Position numbers and translations under genes: made by a program
Source of the DNA: Paludibacteraceae bacterium
GTDB lineage: Bacteria; Bacteroidota; Bacteroidia; Bacteroidales; Paludibacteraceae
Length of the DNA: 64,000 nucleotides
Assembly: GCA_017557345.1 (NCBI GenBank)
Contig: JAFYZR010000123.1
Coordinates: 1-64,000, forward strand
Reading direction: 5' to 3'
Notes under the pieces: generated by a model
What the model saw: only the letters and a program-made list of their open reading frames with translations
What the model was told of the DNA's origin: nothing
The model's database searches: none
Shown here: one piece after another, positions 54,801-64,000 of the stretch
Numbering within the stretch: the first letter of the stretch is position 1
Layout of the letters: every line of letters begins with the position of its first letter

Positions 54801-57800
54801 TCTATTTGCCAATGAACTTCAACTCGCCGTATAAATCGCAGAGTCCACAGGAATTCTGGCGTCGTTGGCATATGTCATTAGGCCGTTGGCTGAAAACCTA
54901 TCTTTATATCCCGTTAGGCGGTAACCGAAGTATCGGTTTTGGTACATTCTTCTGGCTGACTGTTATCGGATTAGTTACAATGGCATTAACAGGAAGCTGG
55001 TGGCTGCTGGCTGTTTTTGCTGTATTAGGTATTGTGATTGTTATTGTCGCGAAAGTACGTCCTTCCCACAAAAAACTATTGTATGCCAATCTCAACTCGT
55101 TTATTACGCAAGTTCTTGGCGGTTTATGGCATGGTGCAAGCTGGAACTTCATTATTTGGGGTGGAATCAACGGCATCGGTATGATTGTGGAGAAAATATG
55201 GCGTGAAATGAACTGGCACGTACGATTTGTATTGATGACTTTGCTAAGCACCGGACTATGGGCGGCAGATTATATATGGAACTTACCTGTTTGGCGGTTA
55301 TTTGCTGTTTGGACTTCTATTGTTTGGGGCGGAACATTTATCCGGTATATCTATTTCCTATGCAAAGGACCAGACACTAAGTTCACAAAAGGCGCAGCTA
55401 CAGCTTGGGCAATCGCACAGACGTTCACATTTATCACATTCACACGTTTGTTCTTCCGCAGTAGTAGCAATCTAGATCCGGCGACAGCGAATGAAGTAGC
55501 ATGGGCAACGGCAAAAAATATGGTCAATCAAATAGGCGGAGCATGGAGTAATGCGATTATTCCGGATTTCCTTTGGGCATATAAGTATGTTGTAGCTATG
55601 TTTGTTGCCGGAATGGTTATCCATTGGCTGCCAACGAATTGGAAACGCCGCTACCGCTTGTGGTTTAGCGCTATGCCTTTATGGGTAATGGTCTTTGTAG
55701 TTTGTGCAGCCATAGCCGTTATTTATCAGTTTGTTACAGCAGATATGCAACCGTTTATTTATTTCCAGTTCTAACATGATGATAGGTTTAACAGGCGGCA
55801 TAGGAAGCGGAAAATCCACTATTGCGCAAGAATTAGCAAGGCGCGGTTATGTGGTTTATGATTGCGATAAAGAAGCAAAACGGATTATTGCGGAAGATGA
55901 GGAAGTCAAGAAAGCCATTATTCATCTTCTTGGCAACGAAGCGTTTAAGGACGGGAAATATAATACGACTTATGTAGCAAAGCGGGTATTTGAGGAACCG
56001 GAAATGCTAAAAGAACTAAATGCAATTGTTCATCCTGCGGTAAAAGCAGATATTATTGTGAAGAAACCGGATTTTGTAGAATCCGCTATACTGCAAGAAG
56101 CCGGGTTAGATACATTGTGCGATAAAGTGATAGTGATTGATGCGCCGGAAGATGTAAGAATAGAACGAGTGATTGCACGCGATTACAATGGTGTTGCTTC
56201 GCAAGAAAACATGTCTAAAATACGCGCACGAATAAAAGCACAAAAAACGTATACCGGCAATTTCAGCATTTGCAACGACGGAAAAACAAAAATAGAAACA
56301 TTAGTGGATACCATTATAAAGACATTCGTATGAGTTCGCGAACTACTTTTTCGACCAAATTAGGATTAATCATGGCAGCAGCCGGTAGTGCTATAGGCTT
56401 AGGAAACATCTGGAAGTTTCCTTATATAGCCGGAGAAAACGGAGGCGGAGCATTCTTAATCGTCTATCTGATTTGCGTTTTGCTGTTCGGTATGCCACTG
56501 ATTATGACAGAGTTTCTAATCGGCAAACGGTCCGGACGAAGCGCCTATGGCGCTTTCCGAGAACTGAACGGCAATAATCGCTGGCAATGGTTAAGTTGGC
56601 TCTGTATACTCACTTCGTTGCTGATCATGGGATTCTATTTTGTTGTAACCGGTTGGTGCTTCAATTATTTAGCAGAGGCATTTATAAATGTTTTTAACGG
56701 GTTAGATATGCAAGCATTAACAGACCATTTCGGGCAAGTGACATCCAATATGCCGCGAATGCTTTTGTTTAGTTTTATTCCCGTTCTGTTAACAGCTGCC
56801 GTTCTTTGGTTTGATGTCAATAAAGGTATCGAGCGATTGAGCAAAGTGTTAATGCCGCTCTTGTTGGTGATTATGTTTATCATGGCAGGACGAGTTTTGA
56901 CATTAGATGGAAGCAAGACCGGATTGCAGTTCTTCTTCCATACGGATTTTTCCAAGATTACTCCGCGAGTAATCATCGAAGCGATGGGACAATGTTTCTT
57001 TAGCCTATCGATAGGAATGGGAACATTAGTTACTTATGGCTCCTATATGCCGAAGACGCAAAAAATCACATCTTCTTCGCTTCAAATCGTTATTTTAGAT
57101 ACGCTTGTGGCTATTTTAGCTGGTGTGATTATTTTCCCTGCAGTCTTTGCTTTTGGCTTTAATCCGGCAGAAGGTCCTCAATTGGTATTTGTTGTCTTGC
57201 CGGCTATTTTTGAGCAGATGGGCTGGGCATGGTTCTTTAGTGTCTTGTTCTTTACGTTACTCTGTATTGCGGCACTTACTTCTACCATTTCGCTTATGGA
57301 AATGTCCGTAGCATTCTTATGTGATGCCACAGCCGAAACCAAACATCCGCTTAACCGGCGAAAAAGCGTGATAATCATTTCGGCAATTGTCATGGTATTA
57401 GTTATATTCTGCCTTTGGTCTGCCACAGGATTTACGATATTTGACAAAGCAACGGCTTGCGTCATGATGCCTTTGGGAGCTTTGGGAATGAGTCTGTTTG
57501 TAGGATGGAGACTAACGAAAAAAGAGCCGAAAATTATTACAGAAAAAGACAAAGGAATAAAGAATTGGTTATGGAAAGTTTATGTTTTCTTAGTTCGATT
57601 TATTATTCCCGGCGCGATAGTAATTATATTTTTAAATAGTTTGGAAGTGCTATAAATTCGCGTAAATTGTAGAAAAATATATATGCGTTTGCATATATCA
57701 AAAAAAAATTGTATCTTTGCAGTCGTAAATGAAAATAGGATTAATTGGCTATGGCAAGATGGGTCACATGATAGAAAATGTGGCCTTGGAACGCGGGCAT

Positions 57801-60800
57801 ACGATTGTAGCTCGAATAGATGTGGGTGACGCATTCGATTTGAAGGATGCTGAAGTGGCAATTGAGTTTACCACTCCTGCAACCGCGCGGGAGAATATTT
57901 TACGCGCGTGGGCGCAAAACGTGCCCGTAGTATGCGGGACAACCGGATGGGATGCAGCCGAACTGATTGAAGAAGACAAGCGTTTACATGAGAAACCGAT
58001 GCTTGTTTGGAAAAGCAATTTCTCGGTTGGTGTGAACATCTTTTTTGAGTTAAACAAATGGCTGGCAGGCGAAATGGCACAACAACCGCAGTATTCGCCA
58101 TCGATAACCGAAACACATCATATTCACAAACTGGACAAGCCAAGCGGTACCGCCAAAACGCTGGCAGAACAGATTGGCACGGATGTTGTGATAGAAAGTA
58201 TCCGTGAAGGCGAAGTGCCGGGAACGCACGAAGTAAAATGGGATAGCGAAGAGGATACGATCGTGATAACCCATATCGCCAAAGGCCGCAGAGGATTTGC
58301 ATTAGGCGCCGTTTTGGCAGCGGAAAAATTGAACATTTAATACATAGGTATTGCATAGGTAAAAACCTCGACATAATACCGATAAGATACCGATCAAAAA
58401 TTGACCGAAAAACAGAGGAAAAATGGAACATTTTAAAGATAGATTGGCAGGAGTAACTCGCGGCGGTTGGATTCGCGCGGGCATCTGGAGCGCATTATAT
58501 ATCGCATTTGTCATTTGGGTAGCATGGGGCGACTGGAAAAGCCTTGGCTGGTTGGCCTTGCTGCCTTTGATTATTGATGCGTTCACGACAAAATACATCA
58601 ACTACGGCTGGTGGCGCAAATACAAAGACACCAAACCGACGCTTTACACCATTTGCTCGTGGATTGATGCGATTGTGTTTGCATTAGTGGCAGTTTATTT
58701 CATCAACCTGTATATCTTCCAGAACTACCAGATTCCAAGTTCGAGTCTGGAGAAGAGTTTGCGAGTTGGCGATTTTCTGTATGTGAGCAAAATGGCTTAC
58801 GGTGCACGCGTTCCGCAAACGCCTTTGTCGATGCCGCTGGTACAACATACCATGCCTAACTGGCTTGGCGGCGGAAAGAGTTATCTGGATAAGCCGCATT
58901 GGGATTACAAGCGCTTGGCAGGCTGGACAAGTCCGCAAAAAGGAGATATCGTGGTTTTCAATTTCCCTGCAGGCGATACCGTTTGTCTAAAAATGCAAAA
59001 TCCGGACTATTATTCGTTGAAATATTATTATGGCGAAGAGTTAATCGCCCATCGCAAGGATGTTTTTGGCGAAGTAGTGGTTCGTCCGGTTGATCGGCGC
59101 GAGAACTATGTGAAACGTTGCGTAGGAACGCCCGGAGACAGCTTGCAAATTATTGAAAATGTGGTTTTTGTGAATGGTGTACAGGAACCGGAACGCGAAG
59201 GATTACAGTTGAATTATCTGGTGCAAACGGATGGCCATATCTTCGGAGCGAAATATCTGGAGAAATTAGGTATCAGCATAGCTGACAGGATGCAGATTGA
59301 CGGCACGACATGGCATTTCCCGCTGACGCAAGAGATGAAAGCGGAACTGGAACGCAATCCGCATGTGCTGGCGGTTGCAGTAGAGCCGGAAGACCGCGGA
59401 GGTGCCGTTTATCCGTTGGGACATAACGACTGGACGCGCGATAACTATGGTCCAATTTATATCCCGCGCAAAGGCGATAAGATTTTGATTACCGAAGAGA
59501 ATTTTTGGCTGTACAAGCGCATCGCGGATGCCTATGAATTCAAGCCGATGACGATTGGCGAAGAATATGAGTTCTCGATGGATTACTACTGGATGATGGG
59601 CGATAACCGCCACAATTCCGCAGACAGCCGCTATTGGGGATTTGTTCCGGAAGATCATATTGTCGGCCGGCCGGTATTTATCTGGCTCAGCGTGGATAAG
59701 GACAAGAAATCCATTCGCTGGAACCGTATAGGCAACAAAGCGACAGGAAGATGACATTGCCGATTGCATATTTGGCGCCAAAGGATTGGTACAGAGCCTA
59801 TCTGACTAATCCCGCGGAAACGGAAATAGAAGGATTGGAATCGTTTGAAAAACAGACATTTCGCAACAGGTGTCTGATTACCACGCCTGACGGGCCGTTA
59901 ACGCTAAGTGTGCCAGTAAAAAAAGTAGAGCACAAGCAATTGACGCGAGACATAGAAATAAGCTATCAAAGCCATTGGCAGCACCAGCATTGGATTTCGC
60001 TTGTCTCGGCTTACAAGCACACGCCGTTCTTTGACTATTACGCGGAATATTTCCGTCCGTTCTATGAACGAGAAACGAAATGGCTGTGGGACTTGAATAA
60101 CGGCTTGCACGAGACAATAATGCAACTGCTGCTCAATAGTCCGAAGCGCGTAGAAGGCTTTGCTTACAGGCCTACAAACGATTGGAGCGGAGAAGAATTG
60201 AACCGATATTTTGGAGACGGAAAAAGTATTTTAGACGATTTGTTCGAATTTGGAAATGAAACAAGAGATAGATTGGTGTAATTTGGGATTTCACTATACC
60301 GAGCCGGAATATATTGTTCGGGCGGCATATCATAACGGCGTGTGGGAAGAACCCTATGCCACAAAGGACAAGTTCCTGCATTTGCATGTGTCCGCCACTT
60401 GTCTGCAATACGGGCAAGAAGCATTTGAAGGGCTGAAAGCATTTCGAGGCGTGGATGGAAAGATTCGTCTTTTCCGCTGGCTGGAGAATGCCAAACGCAT
60501 GCAGCGAAGCGCCGAAGGATTGTATATGCAACCCGTTCCGACAGAACTGTTTGGCAAGGCTATCCGATTGGCTTTGAGCAAGAATTTGGACTTAGTGCCG
60601 CCTTACGGAACCGGAGCGACGTTGTATTTCCGGCCGTTACTGATTGGCACAACGCCACGTTTAGGCGTAGGTCCAGGACGAGATTTTGAGTTTATCGTCA
60701 TTCCTTCGCCAATCGGTCCGTACTATCCCGGCAAGTTCCATTGCACGACGTTTATCGTGAATCGGCATGTGGACCGTGCCGCGCCTTTAGGAACCGGGCA

Positions 60801-63800
60801 ATTCAAAGTGGGAGGCAATTATGCGGCTTCGTTCCGAGCAACAGAGGCAGCACACGCACAAGGATACGATTGCTTGTTTCTGGATGCCAAGCAGCATAAA
60901 TTTATTGACGAATGCTCAGCAGCCAATTTTATCGGTATTAAGGGCAACGAATATCTCACTCCGCGAAGTACCGCTATCTTGCCAAGCATCACGAATGACA
61001 GTTTGATGAAACTAGCGAAAGAGCGTGGAATGAAAGTGACGCGGAGACACATACGCTTGGAGGAATTGGAGCAGATGAGCGAAGCCGCAGCATGCGGAAC
61101 AGCATGTGTCATATCGCCTATTGACAAAGTTCTCGACCCCGAACGAAACAAAAGTTATCATTTCGGCAACGAACCGGGACCGGTTTTGACGGAACTTTAT
61201 CATGCGCTGAAGGATATTCAGTATGGCCGGGCGAAAGACAAACACCATTGGTGCGAAATAGTGGATTTACCGTGATTTTGAAAATCGCAAATAGTTAAAA
61301 CCAAAATAAAAGTATTATGTTCAAGAATCAACCAAAAGGATTGTTCGCATTGGCTTTGGCCAATACAGGCGAGCGTTTCGGCTACTACACCATGTTAGCC
61401 GTCTTTGCGCTATTCCTTCGCGCAAACTTTGGTCTGTCAGCATCCGCGGCAGGCGCTATTTATTCCACATTCCTTGCTTTCGTTTATTTCTTGCCGCTGG
61501 TAGGAGGTATCGTTGCCGATAAAATCGGCTACGGCAAGTGCGTAACGATTGGTATCATCATCATGTTCCTGGGCTATATCCTATTAGCCATCCCGATGGG
61601 AGGAGTGGAATATGGTAATACCGCCCTTGCGATGACCGGCATGATTGCGGCATTGGTGCTAATCAGTTTCGGTACCGGTCTGTTCAAAGGCAACCTGCAA
61701 GTGATGGTCGGCAATCTATACGATGACCCGAAATATGCTGATCGTCGAGATGCAGCTTTCTCGCTCTTCTACATGGCAATCAACTTAGGTGCTATGTTTG
61801 CTCCTACGGCTGCCGTTAAGATCATGGATTGGGCACAACAATCGTTAGGCACAAGCGTAAATGACAGTTATCACTTTGCTTTTGCCGTTGCTTGTGCTTC
61901 GCTAGTGCTGAGTATCGCAATCTACTATGCATGCCGTCCTTGGTTTAAGCATGTTGAGCATACCGCCAAACAAGCCGCTGCAAGCGGACAGAAAGTGGAA
62001 GAACTGACACCCGAGCAGACGAAGAAACGTATCATCGCCTTGTGTCTCGTCTTTGCCGTTGTGCTCTTCTTCTGGATGGCTTTCCATCAGAATGGTTTGA
62101 CTTTGACCTATTTCGCAAATGAATTTGTTACGCCGGTTGTAACAGGTATTCAGACGATGGCATTTGATATCATCAATCTGGTATTAGTGGCTATTCTGGT
62201 ATATGCCTTATTCGGCATCTTCGGAGATGGCACACGCAAAGCAAAAACCATCTGGGGATGTGTCGGTGCAGCCGTTATTGGTGCTTTGGTTTATAAATAT
62301 CTCAGCCACCCAGCAGAGATTGGTATCGCAGCACCTATCTTCCAGCAGTTCAACCCGTTCTATGTAGTTGCTTTGACACCGGTTAGCATGGCTATCTTCG
62401 GTGCTTTGGCAAAGAAAGGCAAAGAACCGAGTGCTCCGCGTAAGATTGCTTACGGTATGTTAGTAGCCGCGGCAGCTTATGCCCTGATGGCATTCTGCTC
62501 TATCGGTCTGTTAACTCCGTCCGAACAAGAACTGGCACGCGTTACCGGCAACGGAACATTCGTTAATGCCAATGTCCTTATCTTGACCTATCTGGTTCTG
62601 ACTTTCGGAGAGTTATTGCTCAGCCCGATGGGAATATCGTTTGTCAGCAAAGTGGCTCCTCCGCAATACAAAGGTATGATGATGGGTGGCTGGTTTGTCG
62701 CAACAGCACTCGGTAACTTCCTCGTTTCCGTTGGTGGATTCCTTTGGGGCAATCTGCCTTTGTGGCTCGTTTGGGGTGTATTTATCGGTGTTTGCCTCGT
62801 AGCCGCTATATTTATGTTCTCAATGATGAAAAAACTTGAAGACGCAACAAAATAATGGAAGAGTTAATTAACTATTTTGCTACTCTTGAAGCGCGTATTG
62901 CTGCGCTGGAAGAGGCACAACAAACCAACGAGGCTGTTATTGCTTCGCTGGAAGCGGAAGTGGAGGAGCTGAAAAGCCGTCCCGAGCCCGAACCGCAGAT
63001 AGTCGAGAAGATTGTAGAAAAAGTAGTGGAGAAACCGGTAGTGGTTGCTGCTCCTGTTGCCAAACCCGAGCCCAAACCCGCTCCTGCACAAGAACAAGTT
63101 GCCAAACCTGCTCCGGCACCAGCGCCAGTTTCCAAACCAGCACCTGCTCCTGCGCCTGCCGCAGAACCGGCATCACCGAAAGCAGCTATTTATGGCAAAG
63201 CAGTAGATGACATCCGTTTGGCTATTTCGTTAGGCGACCGCTTCCTTTATCAGCGTGAGTTATTCGGTCAAAATGCTGAATTGATGCAACGCACGTTAAC
63301 GGAATTGAACGAATTAGGATCATTTGATGAGGCTCTGGTGTATATAACCACGCATTTCCAATGGGATACGGAAAGCAGCACATACCAGCAGTTCCTGGTA
63401 ACTCTGCACCGTCGCTTTGGATAATTACTGAATACTAATGCTCTATATCGTTCCTACACCGGTTGGCAATCTGCAGGACATGACGTTCCGTGCGATTGAA
63501 ATGCTAAAATCCGTAGATCTGATTTTGGCGGAAGACACCCGTACCAGCGGCGTGTTGCTGCAGCATTTCGATATTCATACGCCGCTGAAGAGTCATCATA
63601 AGTTCAACGAACATGAGACTTCGGCGGATATCGTAGAACGCCTGAAAGCGGGTGCAAACATCGCACTTATCTCTGATGCCGGAACTCCTGCTATTTCAGA
63701 CCCCGGCTTCTTCTTGGTAAGAGCCGCAGCGGAAGCGGGAATAGAAATCCAATGTCTGCCGGGAGCTACGGCTTTTGTGCCGGCACTCGTGGATAGCGGG

Positions 63801-64000
63801 TTACCAAACAATCACTTCTATTTTGAAGGATTCCTGCCGCAGAAGAAAGGACGGCAAACAAGATTGCAGTATCTGGCTCAACTGGACGAGACCTTCATCA
63901 TCTATGAGTCGCCATTCCGCTTGGTCAAGACGCTAGAGCAACTGGCTGCAGCATGCAGCGAGGAACGTAAAACTGCTGTAACACGTGAGATAAGCAAAGT

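Overview
The window reads as chromosome of a gut- or rumen-type member of the order Bacteroidales, possibly near Paludibacteraceae (family placement is inference). Evidence: promoters of the Bacteroidetes type (TTTG, a 20-bp spacer, TAnnTTTG), few Shine-Dalgarno sites, secreted proteins with type IX-like C-terminal tails, a BspA-type leucine-rich repeat protein, and families typical of the phylum (GSCFA, WbqC, DUF6922/AbiEii pair). No rRNA, tRNA, CRISPR array, phage or intact transposase was seen.

Layout. 1-12 kb: a partial GT4 glycosyltransferase, a giant (about 3,180 aa) repeat-rich secreted protein and a small secreted SUMF-like protein, all on the minus strand. 12-14.5 kb: the preQ0/preQ1 operon queF-queC-queD-queE behind a compact leader hairpin with preQ1-I-like features. 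14.4-21 kb: a tightly packed minus-strand operon (nitroreductase, pdxA, alaS, GtrA-like, guanine deaminase, lipoate ligase). 21-29 kb: a 1,666-aa surface protein and valS. 29-32.8 kb: GSCFA, a LolC/E-type permease, a small exported protein, PAP2 phosphatase and rsmE. 33-37.4 kb is the accessory part: a BspA-like protein, an AT-rich orphan ORF, a strongly structured non-coding segment, and an AbiEii-type toxin with its partner. 37.4-43.6 kb: ffh-folD-M16 peptidase-prfA. 43.9-47.9 kb: a secreted protein, rplU-rpmA with a structured leader, and serS. 48-57.7 kb: dxs-trkA-trkH, an SGNH/MBOAT O-acylation pair, coaE and an NSS transporter. 57.7-64 kb: dapB, lepB, a WbqC protein, ilvE, a POT transporter, a coiled-coil protein and rsmI (partial).

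Non-coding patterns stand out. (1) A dispersed element occurs five times (about 1.4, 11.4, 21.2, 46.5 and 58.4 kb). It has an ungapped 44-nt core, always on the plus strand, a variable hairpin with the loop GCATAG, and two copies of an AAAAT-N5-ATTTT box at its ends. At 58.3 kb its boxes supply the stop codon of a shortened dapB and the start codon of lepB. (2) Short degenerate tandem arrays, mostly with a 7-nt period, lie between genes and in frame inside housekeeping genes (rsmE, dxs, a GSCFA gene; an 11-nt version in valS). (3) About 285 nt next to the AbiEii pair can fold into a 36-bp interrupted long-range arm plus five or six local hairpins, with terminator-like hairpins at both ends. 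(4) Ten promoters share an extended sequence well beyond the usual two boxes.
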